In this document: piece after piece, positions 8,568 through 16,599 of the stretch
Numbering within the stretch: position 1 is the stretch's first letter
Layout: every line of letters starts with the position of its first letter
NCBI RefSeq assembly: GCF_006491645.1
Contig: NZ_VDCZ01000004.1
Location: 186,001-250,000, forward strand
DNA length: 64,000 nucleotides
Reading direction: 5' to 3'
Source of the DNA: Flavobacterium profundi
GTDB taxonomy: Bacteria > Bacteroidota > Bacteroidia > Flavobacteriales > Flavobacteriaceae
The notes under the pieces: generated by a model
What the model saw: the letters and a program-made list of their open reading frames with translations, nothing else
Databases searched by the model: none
Told to the model about the DNA's origin: nothing
Translations under genes and position numbers: made by a program

Positions 8568-10109
8568 ATGAAAAGAATCAAATTATTAAGTTTATTCATC
8601 TTTTGTGCTGCTTTGTTTTCTGGATGTACAGATGATTTAAACACAGAACCAAAAGTAGAATTGTCATTAGAACAATTGCTACAGAAAGATCCAAATGCTA
8701 TTACTGGTATTATGTCGAAATTGTATGGTTCCTTTGCTTTATCAGGTCCTGATGGACCAGGTTCTTCTGATATAAGTGATGACCCAGGAGAATCTCCATT
8801 TTTAAGAGGAATTATCAATTTGCAAGAATTTACTGCAGACGGGATGAAAAATCGTTGGGGAGATAATGGTTTAGACCAATTAACAACTACTTCAAGTTGG
8901 GACGAAAACAATAAATTTTTCAGATATTTATATAATAGAGTTTATTATACTGTTCCTCAATGTAATAATCTATTAGTAGTTTTAAATAATGTTGATATAC
9001 CTAATAAAGAATCCATTACTAGTGAAGTACGATTTTTGAGATCATTAGCCTATTACTATATGATTGATTGTTTTGGAAAAGGGGTTTTAGTAACCGAAGA
9101 AAATGCGGGTGTTTCAACACCACTTCCAGAAGCGTCGAGATTAGATTTATTCAACTTCGTTGAATCAGAATTATTAGATATTGAAGATAAAATTAATATG
9201 ACAAATGCTTATGGTAGAGCAAATAAATCTGTTGTAAGAATGTTATTGGCAAAATTATATTTGAATGCCCAAGTGTATACAGGAGTAGATAGATATACTG
9301 ATGCGTTGACTTATACTAAAAAAGTTATTGATGAGGGAGGTTATACATTAGAACCTAATTTTGCATCTAATTTTACAGGTGATAATAATGCATCATCAGA
9401 AATTATTTATCCATTAATTGCAGATCCTTTAGTAAGCCAAAGTTATGGAAATACCACCTATATTGTAAACGGAAGTTTAAATAGTGCTACCATGACATTA
9501 AGTACCTATGGTGCTACTCAAGGCTGGGCAGGTCACAGAGCCACTAAAGCATGGTATGGTCTTTTTGGTAATTTATCAACTTCTACAGATGATAGAGCAC
9601 AATTGTTTTGGACAAATGGTCATACTTTCGAAATGACAGATTATAAGGAATGGACTAATGGGTATCCATCAATCAAGTTTAGAAATAATAATTATATGTC
9701 TGCTACAACGCCTACAGACTTTTCTGGGACAGATTTTCCATTATTTAGATTGGCAGATGCTTATTTAATGTATGCTGAATGTGTGGTAAGAGGTGCAACT
9801 GGTGGTTCTTTAACTGAGGCAGTTACTTATGTAAATGCTGTTAGAACAAGATCTAATGCGTTAACTATTTCATCTAGTGAATTGGATTTAGACTTCCTAA
9901 TTGAAGAAAGAGGTAGGGAGCTAATGTTAGAAGGACATAGAAGAAGTGATTTAATTCGTTTTGGAATGTTTACAGGAGGAAGTTATCTATGGCCTTGGAA
10001 AGGAAATACTGTTAATGGTGCTTCAATTCCAGTTACTTATAACGTATTCCCAATTCCTTTAACAGCTTTACAAGCAAATCCTAACTTATCACAAAATCCA
10101 GGTTATTAA
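8568..10109 (+). CDS. SusD-like starch-binding outer-membrane lipoprotein
   Basis: Surface lipoprotein that caps the SusC channel and binds substrate. The 513-residue protein has a lipoprotein signal with lipobox LFSGC (Cys20) followed by acidic residues (TDD), which fits surface export of lipoproteins in this phylum. The N-terminal TPR-like helices include the conserved RFLRSLAYYYMIDCFG-type segment (EVRFLRSLAYYYM), and the C-terminus has the family pattern EERGRELMLEGHRRSDLIRFG followed by VFPIPLTALQANPNLSQNPGY. It is 10 nt downstream of susC. Confidence 0.97.
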   Translation: MKRIKLLSLFIFCAALFSGCTDDLNTEPKVELSLEQLLQKDPNAITGIMSKLYGSFALSGPDGPGSSDISDDPGESPFLRGIINLQEFTADGMKNRWGDNGLDQLTTTSSWDENNKFFRYLYNRVYYTVPQCNNLLVVLNNVDIPNKESITSEVRFLRSLAYYYMIDCFGKGVLVTEENAGVSTPLPEASRLDLFNFVESELLDIEDKINMTNAYGRANKSVVRMLLAKLYLNAQVYTGVDRYTDALTYTKKVIDEGGYTLEPNFASNFTGDNNASSEIIYPLIADPLVSQSYGNTTYIVNGSLNSATMTLSTYGATQGWAGHRATKAWYGLFGNLSTSTDDRAQLFWTNGHTFEMTDYKEWTNGYPSIKFRNNNYMSATTPTDFSGTDFPLFRLADAYLMYAECVVRGATGGSLTEAVTYVNAVRTRSNALTISSSELDLDFLIEERGRELMLEGHRRSDLIRFGMFTGGSYLWPWKGNTVNGASIPVTYNVFPIPLTALQANPNLSQNPGY

Positions 10110-10126
10110 CATAAAATTGTTTTAAA

Positions 10127-11212
10127 ATGAAAAAAATATTAAAAATATCTGCTCTAGCCTTATTATTATTCACAAGTTTTTCTTGTGAAAATGATGAGCA
10201 AGTTACCGTTAAAGCTTCAGGTGATCCGCAATTAGTTTCTCCTGTAAATGGAAGTACTTATGAATTAAATCCTGCAAATGCTTCAAGTGAAGCAACAACT
10301 TTAGTTTGGAACCATGCAGAATATTCTGTACAAACAGAAGTTAATTATGAAGTACAAATAGCTTTATCAGGAACTGATTTTGCAACGTATGAAATTGGAG
10401 GAATGACAACAAGTCGTTTTGTGACTTGGACTGTAGAAGCACTTAATGGAGTGATGCTAAATTTAGGAGCAATACCTTACAATGCTACGGATGTAGATGT
10501 TAGAGTTAAAGCTTCTTTAGGTTCAAATGAAAGCTTGATTACTTATTCTAATGTTATTACTTTAACAGTTACTCCTTACCCAACTGATTTACCAAAAATT
10601 GCTGTGCCTGGTAATCACCAAGGATGGAATCCACCAACTGCACCAGAATTAGCAGCTTCTGATTTTGGTAAAACTGATTTTGAAGGATTTCTATGGTTAG
10701 ATGGAGAGTTCAAATTTATTGCACCAAATGCATCAGGTGCTTATGAATGGGGAAATGTTGATTGGGGTGATGATGGAACATTTTCAGGAGTTTTACTACA
10801 AGGTAGTTCAACTAACTGTGGGCCAGCTGCAGCTGGTTATTATAGAGTAAAAGCTAATACAGGTGCTGTTACTTCAGATAATCCTAATGGTTTAACATAT
10901 ACAGTAGAAATTGCTAATTGGGCAGTTACTGGTGCTGCTACTCCTAATGGATGGCCTGATCCAGCTCTAGATCATGATATGACTTATGATTCTTCAACAA
11001 AAAAATGGAGTATAACTTTACCATTAACTGCAGGAGAATTCAAGTTTAGAGCTAACAATGCTTGGGATTTAAATTTAGGTGGGGATTCAAATGGTGATGA
11101 ATATATGGATTATGGTGGGCCAAATTTAACAGTACCTTCAGCAGGAACGTATTTAATCGAATTGGATTTAAGTAACCCAAGAGAGTACACTTATACATTA
11201 ACTGCTCAATAA
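10127..11212 (+). CDS. SusE/SusF-like outer-membrane starch-binding lipoprotein
   Basis: A 361-residue lipoprotein with lipobox SFSC (Cys20) and acidic residues after the Cys. The N-terminal part (about 25-150) resembles the SusE Ig-like domain: LVSPVNGSTYELNP, then FATYEIGG and RVKASLGSN. Two carbohydrate-binding modules follow. The second (about 255-361) ends with the starch-module pattern WSITLPLTAGEFKFRANN then WDLNLGG. It probably holds maltodextrin at the surface beside SusC/SusD. It is 17 nt after susD and is closed by a strong terminator, so susC-susD-susE form one transcription unit. Confidence 0.9.
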   Translation: MKKILKISALALLLFTSFSCENDEQVTVKASGDPQLVSPVNGSTYELNPANASSEATTLVWNHAEYSVQTEVNYEVQIALSGTDFATYEIGGMTTSRFVTWTVEALNGVMLNLGAIPYNATDVDVRVKASLGSNESLITYSNVITLTVTPYPTDLPKIAVPGNHQGWNPPTAPELAASDFGKTDFEGFLWLDGEFKFIAPNASGAYEWGNVDWGDDGTFSGVLLQGSSTNCGPAAAGYYRVKANTGAVTSDNPNGLTYTVEIANWAVTGAATPNGWPDPALDHDMTYDSSTKKWSITLPLTAGEFKFRANNAWDLNLGGDSNGDEYMDYGGPNLTVPSAGTYLIELDLSNPREYTYTLTAQ

Positions 11213-11217
11213 ATAAT

Positions 11218-11241
11218 AAAGGCTACTTAGGTAGCCTTTTT
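11218..11241 (+). terminator. Rho-independent terminator after the susE-like gene
   Basis: AAAGGCTAC, a TTAG loop and GTAGCCTTT form a perfect 9-bp stem, followed by more T residues (11237-11241). It separates susCDE from the amylase gene, which may be expressed partly by readthrough. Confidence 0.85.
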
Positions 11242-11255
11242 CAAATATAGTAACA

Positions 11256-14123
11256 ATGAAAAAAATTACCTTTTTATTAACTTTTTTTATATCTTTTGTT
11301 TACTCTCAACAGCAAAACGTAACGTATAGTGTTAGTCCTTCTTCTTTTGAAGAAAATCAGAGTATTACTATTACCATTAATGGCAACTCTATTAATGAAG
11401 CTACTTGGGGAGTTACTGGAAATGCCCTTTATTTATGGGCTTGGTCTTTTGATACCAATGATACCAATATCTTAGATTGTCCTACCAATGGTTCTTGGAC
11501 GAGTTCTAATGAAGCGAATCGATTAACCTATAATGCAGGTCCAGATACCTATACCATGACTTTTGTTCCCAATACGTTTTATGCTAGAACAGGAATTGGT
11601 AGAATAGGGTTTTTAGTAAAAGCGAAAGATGGAACTGGTGATAAAAAATCACAAGATATTTTAATTGAAGTTGGTGCTTTTCAATCCACTTTAGTTACAC
11701 CAGCGGTTAATTCTACAACCATTTTAAATTCAGGAGGTAACCTGTCTATTTCGGCTAACAATAATAATGGTAATGCTAATTATAATTTAAAAGCGAATGG
11801 AGCTTCTATCAATTCGGTTACGAATGTAAGTTCATATAGTTTCAACCATACGAATATTACCAGCAACCAAAATTATGAATTAGAAATTACGCAAGGAGCG
11901 GTTACTCAAACCAAAACTTTTGCTGTAGTAGTGAATCCAGGTGCAGGAACTCAAGCGCTTCCTAATGGAATGGAAATTGGAATTAATTATGATGCATCCG
12001 ATAACACTAAAGCGACTTTAGTATTAAATGCTCCAGGGAAAGATTTTGTATATGTGGCAGGTTCTTTTAACAATTGGAACCCAAGCAATGCTTATGCCAT
12101 GAAAAAAGATACGTCTTCTGAAAAATTCTGGTTGGAACTTACTGGTTTAACACCAGGACAAATCTATACCTATCAATATTGGGTAGTGGATCAAACGCCT
12201 ATTACAAATTCTCCTTCTTTGGTGAAAGCAGCAGATCCTTGTTCTACATTAGTTTTGTCTCCATACGATGATCCATATATTCCAAGTACTTCTTATCCAA
12301 ATTTACCTACTTATCCAGCAGGTCAAGAAAGAGAAGTAACGGTATTGCAAACGGCTCAAACGCCATACAATTGGCAAGTGACTAATTTTACAAAACCGAA
12401 TAAAGATAATTTAGTAGTTTACGAACTTCTAGTACGTGATTTCGATGCAGACCGAAATTATCAAGATGTGATAGATAAAATCATGTATTTAAAAAATTTA
12501 GGAATTACGGCAATCGAATTAATGCCAGTAATGGAATTTGAAGGGAATGAAAGTTGGGGTTACAACACTTCTTTTCACATGGCTTTGGATAAATTCTACG
12601 GTACAGAAGATAAGTTGAGAGAATTAGTAGATGTGTGTCATCAAAATGGTATTGCGGTTATTTTAGATATCGCTTTTAATCATGCTTTCGGAAGAAATCC
12701 AATGGTAAGAATGTGGATGAATGATCCAGACGGTGACGGTTGGGGGAGCCCAAGTACAGATAATCCTTACTTTAATACAGTAGCGCGACATACCTATAGT
12801 GTAGGTGAAGATTTCAATCATGCTTCTGCACATACAAAAGAATATGTAAAACGAACCTTAAAACATTGGATTAATGATTTTAAAATTGATGGTTTCCGTT
12901 GGGATTTAACCAAAGGGTTTACACAAAACTGTACGAGTGGCGATGAAACGTGTACCAATGCGTACCAACAAGATCGTATCGATGTTTTGAAAGAATATGT
13001 AGATTATACTTGGAGTTTAGATACCAATCACTACGCTATTTTTGAACATTTAGGTTCTGATAATGAAGAGCAACAATGGGCAAATTATAGACTAGGAGAA
13101 GGTAAAGGAATTATGATGTGGGGTGAAATGTTCTTTAATTATAAAGAATTAGCGAAAGGATATGCGACCAATGGAGATATTTCAAGAATAGGCCACGTGA
13201 GCAGAGGTTTTTCTGGGAAACGTTTAATGGGGTATCCTGAAAGCCATGATAAAGATCGTTTAATGTATGAAGCCGTAACTTATGGTAATAATGCAGGAAG
13301 TTATCCAGTATATGGAAACCTTACCAATGCTTTAAACCGAATGGCTTCTTTAGGCGCAATAAGCGTATTGGTTCCAGGACCAAAAATGATTTGGCATTTT
13401 CAAGAATTAGGTATGGATGATTCTATTTATACGTGTACCAATGGTACTGTAAATTCTGAATCTGATCCGACTCCAGGAGATTGTAAATTGGCTACAAAAC
13501 CACAACCACAATGGGTTGAAAATTGGACAAGCGACCCAATTAGAGGTGCAATTTATGATAAGTATGCACGAATGATTGCTTTAAAAACGAACGAACCAGT
13601 TTTTAATGGAGATTACGCCATTAGTCCAGATGGAAATAATATTAGACAAAGAATCTATGTTTACGATAATAGTTTGCCCACTACGCAATTGAAAAATGTA
13701 GTGATTTTGGCTAATTTTTCTGTAGCAGATTTAACGATTAATCCTAATTTTCCTTACACTGGAACTTGGTACGATTTAATGAATGATACGCCTTATGTAG
13801 TTACGAATACAACAACTGCAATTAGTATTCCTTCTGGTCAATTTAGAATTTTTGGTAATCAACCAAGTACTTTAAGTACTTCTGAATTTGAAGCAAATGA
13901 TAAAGTTTTGGTGTATCCAAATCCTGCAAAAAGCAACCTGCATGTGTCTTTAGATGCTAATAAAGTTGCTATTTATGCCATAACAGGACAATTGGTGAAG
14001 AGTTTTAATTCGGTGAAAGCAAATCAAAGTTTATCGATTGAAGATATTCAAAAAGGAATTTATTTTATTACGATTACTAATTCCGATAACACCATCACTA
14101 AAATAAAATTTAGTAAAGATTAA
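11256..14123 (+). CDS. Secreted GH13 alpha-amylase-family enzyme with T9SS sorting domain
   Basis: Cleaves starch or maltodextrin outside the cell or on its surface. The 955 residues comprise a signal peptide (1-17), N-terminal Ig/E-set-like regions, a CBM48-like E-set (about 250-320, with VYVAGSFNNWNPSN), and a GH13 barrel (about 385-790). The catalytic regions are visible: region I DIAFNH (471-476), region II GFRWD (nucleophile Asp550), region III FEH (acid/base Glu597) and region IV ESHDKD (His664, Asp665). The last 80 residues form a type A T9SS sorting domain (VYPNPAKSNLHV, then GQLVKSF, then KGIYFITI). Exact specificity (amylase, pullulanase-like or branching-like) is uncertain. Confidence 0.93.
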   Translation: MKKITFLLTFFISFVYSQQQNVTYSVSPSSFEENQSITITINGNSINEATWGVTGNALYLWAWSFDTNDTNILDCPTNGSWTSSNEANRLTYNAGPDTYTMTFVPNTFYARTGIGRIGFLVKAKDGTGDKKSQDILIEVGAFQSTLVTPAVNSTTILNSGGNLSISANNNNGNANYNLKANGASINSVTNVSSYSFNHTNITSNQNYELEITQGAVTQTKTFAVVVNPGAGTQALPNGMEIGINYDASDNTKATLVLNAPGKDFVYVAGSFNNWNPSNAYAMKKDTSSEKFWLELTGLTPGQIYTYQYWVVDQTPITNSPSLVKAADPCSTLVLSPYDDPYIPSTSYPNLPTYPAGQEREVTVLQTAQTPYNWQVTNFTKPNKDNLVVYELLVRDFDADRNYQDVIDKIMYLKNLGITAIELMPVMEFEGNESWGYNTSFHMALDKFYGTEDKLRELVDVCHQNGIAVILDIAFNHAFGRNPMVRMWMNDPDGDGWGSPSTDNPYFNTVARHTYSVGEDFNHASAHTKEYVKRTLKHWINDFKIDGFRWDLTKGFTQNCTSGDETCTNAYQQDRIDVLKEYVDYTWSLDTNHYAIFEHLGSDNEEQQWANYRLGEGKGIMMWGEMFFNYKELAKGYATNGDISRIGHVSRGFSGKRLMGYPESHDKDRLMYEAVTYGNNAGSYPVYGNLTNALNRMASLGAISVLVPGPKMIWHFQELGMDDSIYTCTNGTVNSESDPTPGDCKLATKPQPQWVENWTSDPIRGAIYDKYARMIALKTNEPVFNGDYAISPDGNNIRQRIYVYDNSLPTTQLKNVVILANFSVADLTINPNFPYTGTWYDLMNDTPYVVTNTTTAISIPSGQFRIFGNQPSTLSTSEFEANDKVLVYPNPAKSNLHVSLDANKVAIYAITGQLVKSFNSVKANQSLSIEDIQKGIYFITITNSDNTITKIKFSKD

Positions 14124-14144
14124 TTTGATTTAGGATATGTTTTT

Positions 14145-14177
14145 AAAAAGCATCTTTTTTTAAAAGGTGCTTTTTTT
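14145..14177 (+). terminator. Rho-independent terminator after the amylase gene
   Basis: AAAAAGCATCTTTT pairs with AAAAGGTGCTTTTT (one G-T wobble) over a 3-nt loop and runs into seven T residues (14171-14177). Confidence 0.75.
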
Positions 14178-14221
14178 AGTTTAAAAACATACTATAAGCT
14201 GTTTTTTTAAGTTATTAAAGT

Positions 14222-14677
14222 ATGAAAAAGAAAAATTTATATACCCTAGCTGTCCTTTTAATACTTATTATAGGATGTAAATCGGGTGGTGTATCTACCC
14301 AATATCGAGATGATTTTACCAGTGTTTCAGAAAGCGAAAAGAATGCGTTTTTGAAACAGCAGAACGCGGATGGAACTAATCGTAGCGTTCTCATTTTAAC
14401 ACAAGGCTTTAAAGGAGAAAAGATTACGGCAAAACAAGGTGAAAAATCGGTTTATTCGAGTTATCCTATTACCAATTTAAACACAAAACTGGCCGATTAT
14501 TTTAGTTTTTCTAACGAGAGTACCTTAATTATACACGATCAGTTTTCTAAAAAAGACATTGCAATTCCAGCGGATAAAGCACAAAAGTATAAATTCATTT
14601 ATTTGATGAAAGAATATAAAGACGATACAGCCGATTTCTCGATTACGTATAGCAATACCTTGCGACCATTGAAATAA
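14222..14677 (+). CDS. Lipoprotein of unknown function, 151 aa
   Basis: Not recognised as a named family. It has a clear lipoprotein signal peptide with lipobox LIIGC (Cys19) followed by KSGG, then a soluble domain of about 130 residues with mixed charge and no evident catalytic motif. There are no further Cys residues. It stands alone between the amylase terminator and a long palindrome, so it is probably monocistronic. The linkage to starch use is only positional. Confidence 0.75.
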   Translation: MKKKNLYTLAVLLILIIGCKSGGVSTQYRDDFTSVSESEKNAFLKQQNADGTNRSVLILTQGFKGEKITAKQGEKSVYSSYPITNLNTKLADYFSFSNESTLIIHDQFSKKDIAIPADKAQKYKFIYLMKEYKDDTADFSITYSNTLRPLK

Positions 14678-14686
14678 ATTTTTCTA

Positions 14687-14737
14687 TTTACATTTAACTA
14701 TAATTACAGAAAAATTGTAATATTAGTTAAATGTAAA
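14687..14737 (+). terminator. Long inverted repeat after the 151-aa lipoprotein gene
   Basis: Arms 14687-14708 and 14716-14737 (22 nt, two mismatches) surround a 7-nt loop GAAAAAT. There is no immediate T run, but a T6 tract follows about 10 nt later. A transcription terminator is the simplest reading; an A+T-rich protein-binding palindrome is the alternative. Confidence 0.5.
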
Positions 14738-14852
14738 ATATTCCTATTTTTTAAAAAATGCGGAGACTATTTTTGCCGCAGAAAAAATAAAAGTCTTTTG
14801 ATCAACCTTTTACCTTTTTTAATGCTCTATAGAGTAGAGATAATTCAAAAAG

Positions 14853-14903
14853 TACGTATTTATACGTAGCAAAAAGTATGAAAAATACGTATAAATACGT
14901 ATT
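14853..14903. promoter_or_regulatory. Pair of TACGTA palindromes upstream of the T9SS repeat protein gene
   Basis: Two palindromes share a 7-bp arm but differ in the centre. TACGTAT-TT-ATACGTA lies at 14853-14868, and AATACGTAT-AA-ATACGTATT (9-bp arms) at 14884-14903. The second reaches into the putative -33 region of the promoter at 14901-14933. Their arrangement suggests two operator sites for a dimeric regulator. Confidence 0.5.
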
Positions 14904-14933
14904 GACAACTATAGGTAAGAAGACCTAGTTTTG
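14901..14933 (+). promoter_or_regulatory. Bacteroidota-type promoter (ATTG ... TAGTTTTG)
   Basis: ATTG (14901-14904), a 21-nt spacer and TAGTTTTG (14926-14933) match the -33/-7 architecture (TTTG or TTG, then TAnnTTTG at 17-23 nt) described for Bacteroides and Flavobacterium. The start codon follows 29 nt later. Confidence 0.6.
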
Positions 14934-14962
14934 TTCTCGAGTAAAAATTACATGCTATTCTT

Positions 14963-16585
14963 ATGATAAAAAAATCCTCATTCTTTGGGTTTGCCTTACT
15001 TTTGGCAAGTTCCTTTTCTTATGCCCAAGACATCCTTTGGGAAAAAACCTACGGAGGCAAACATGCCGAATTTTTGTACGATGCAATTCCTACACCAGAT
15101 TATGGTTTTATTCTGGCAGGAAGTTCTATTTCTGGTAAAAACGGAAATAAAGAAGACAATAATAAAGGCGATTTAGATTATTGGCTTTGGAAAATGGACG
15201 AAAAAGGGAACCTCGATTGGCAAAAAAGCTTTGGAGGTAACCAAGTCGATTTGTTGCAAAGTATTGCTATTACTAGTGATGGTGGTTTTATTTTAGGAGG
15301 TAGTTCTTCTTCAAATAAAGGTATCGACAAGCAAGATGACTGCAAAGGCCAGGAAGACTTTTGGGTGATTAAATTGAATGCTAAAGGTCAGGAATTGTGG
15401 CAAAAAACCATTGGCGGTAATGGTATGGAAAAACTACTGAGTATTGCACAAACCATAGACGGTGGCTACATTTTAGGTGGTACTTCAAGCTCAAATACTT
15501 CACCCGATTTAGAAAAGAATCCTTTTGGTAAAAGCGAAGATTCGAGAGGAAATTTAGATTTTTGGATTGTAAAATTAAAAGCTGATGGCAGCATGCAGTG
15601 GCAAAAAACCATAGGCGGTCAATATGTAGACGAATTAAAAAGTATTTCTCAAACCAAAGACGGTGGTTATATTTTAGGAGGTTATTCCAATTCACCTGTT
15701 TCTGGTGATAAAACAGAAGCGAATTTTGGTTTAGGTGATTATTGGATAGTCAAACTTGATGAAACGGGAAGTATCGAATGGCAACGTACCTTAGGTGGTG
15801 ATAAAGACGATAACTTATTTACCTTATTGCAAACCAAAGATGGTGGTTTTATTGTGGGTGGAAATTCCAATTCAGGAGCTACGAATTCCAAATCAAAATC
15901 CAGTCAAAATGGATCGGATTTTTGGGTGTTAAAATTGGATGAGAAAGGTGAAATCGATTGGCAAGAAACCTATAACTATGGAAAAATTGATGTGCTAACT
16001 TCTATTGTAGAAAACAAAGATGGCAGTTATTTAATTGGTGGTTATGCGCAAAGTGAGTCAAGAGCCAATGCACAAAAGATATTAGGTAAGAGTCTTAGTT
16101 CAGACAAAGAAGGGATTAACGATTATATCGCTTTAAAGATTAATGCGAAAGGAGAAGAAATTTGGAGTCAAACGGTTGGTAGTAAAGGTGATGAAGTGTT
16201 GAAGAAACTCTTAGAAACTAGAGACGGTGGTTATCTTTTAGCAGGAACTTCCAAAGGAAGCGCTTCAAGAGATAAGAAATCAGCTAAAGGAGGTAGTGAT
16301 TTTTGGGTAGTAAAACTGCGCGATAAAGAAAAAGAAGAAGAACTAAAAATTAAGGTTGAGGCAATGCCAAATCCTGCAATTAGTTTTACCAATATCATCG
16401 TAAACTTTGAATACGAAACAGGAACGGCTACTGTATATGATTTAAACGGCAGAAGCCTACAAACCCAAGCCTTAAAAGGCGACCGCACCATTCCTATTGA
16501 AGTAAGTCATCTACCACAAGGGATTTACTTAGTGGAAATAAAAACCAACACCGAAAAAGGAAGCGTAAAAGTGATTAAAAAATAA
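14963..16585 (+). CDS. Secreted seven-repeat protein with T9SS type A sorting domain
   Basis: A 540-residue exported protein with a signal peptide ending in SYAQ (residue 22). The body consists of seven repeats of about 60-70 residues. Each has a segment like DFWVVKLDxxGxxxWQKT, then a Gly-rich turn, and each ends in a variant of DGGYILGGxSxS: DYGFILAG, DGGFILGG, DGGYILGG twice, DGGFIVGG, DGSYLIGG and DGGYLLAG. Seven such beta-rich units suggest a seven-bladed propeller. The C-terminal 75 residues (MPNPAISFTNIIV, then VYDLNGRSLQ, then LPQGIYLVEI) are a T9SS sorting domain, so the protein is secreted or attached to the surface. The ligand is unknown. It precedes the two YD/RHS genes by 14 nt. 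Confidence 0.85.
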   Translation: MIKKSSFFGFALLLASSFSYAQDILWEKTYGGKHAEFLYDAIPTPDYGFILAGSSISGKNGNKEDNNKGDLDYWLWKMDEKGNLDWQKSFGGNQVDLLQSIAITSDGGFILGGSSSSNKGIDKQDDCKGQEDFWVIKLNAKGQELWQKTIGGNGMEKLLSIAQTIDGGYILGGTSSSNTSPDLEKNPFGKSEDSRGNLDFWIVKLKADGSMQWQKTIGGQYVDELKSISQTKDGGYILGGYSNSPVSGDKTEANFGLGDYWIVKLDETGSIEWQRTLGGDKDDNLFTLLQTKDGGFIVGGNSNSGATNSKSKSSQNGSDFWVLKLDEKGEIDWQETYNYGKIDVLTSIVENKDGSYLIGGYAQSESRANAQKILGKSLSSDKEGINDYIALKINAKGEEIWSQTVGSKGDEVLKKLLETRDGGYLLAGTSKGSASRDKKSAKGGSDFWVVKLRDKEKEEELKIKVEAMPNPAISFTNIIVNFEYETGTATVYDLNGRSLQTQALKGDRTIPIEVSHLPQGIYLVEIKTNTEKGSVKVIKK

Positions 16586-16599
16586 GATACCCAATTATA

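Noticed and set aside
8546..8911. Minus-strand 121-aa frame
   Set aside because: Antisense to the susD start; composition fits a shadow of the real gene.
15381..15695. Minus-strand 104-aa frame with repeated segments
   Set aside because: The repetition is the reverse complement of the seven-repeat protein.
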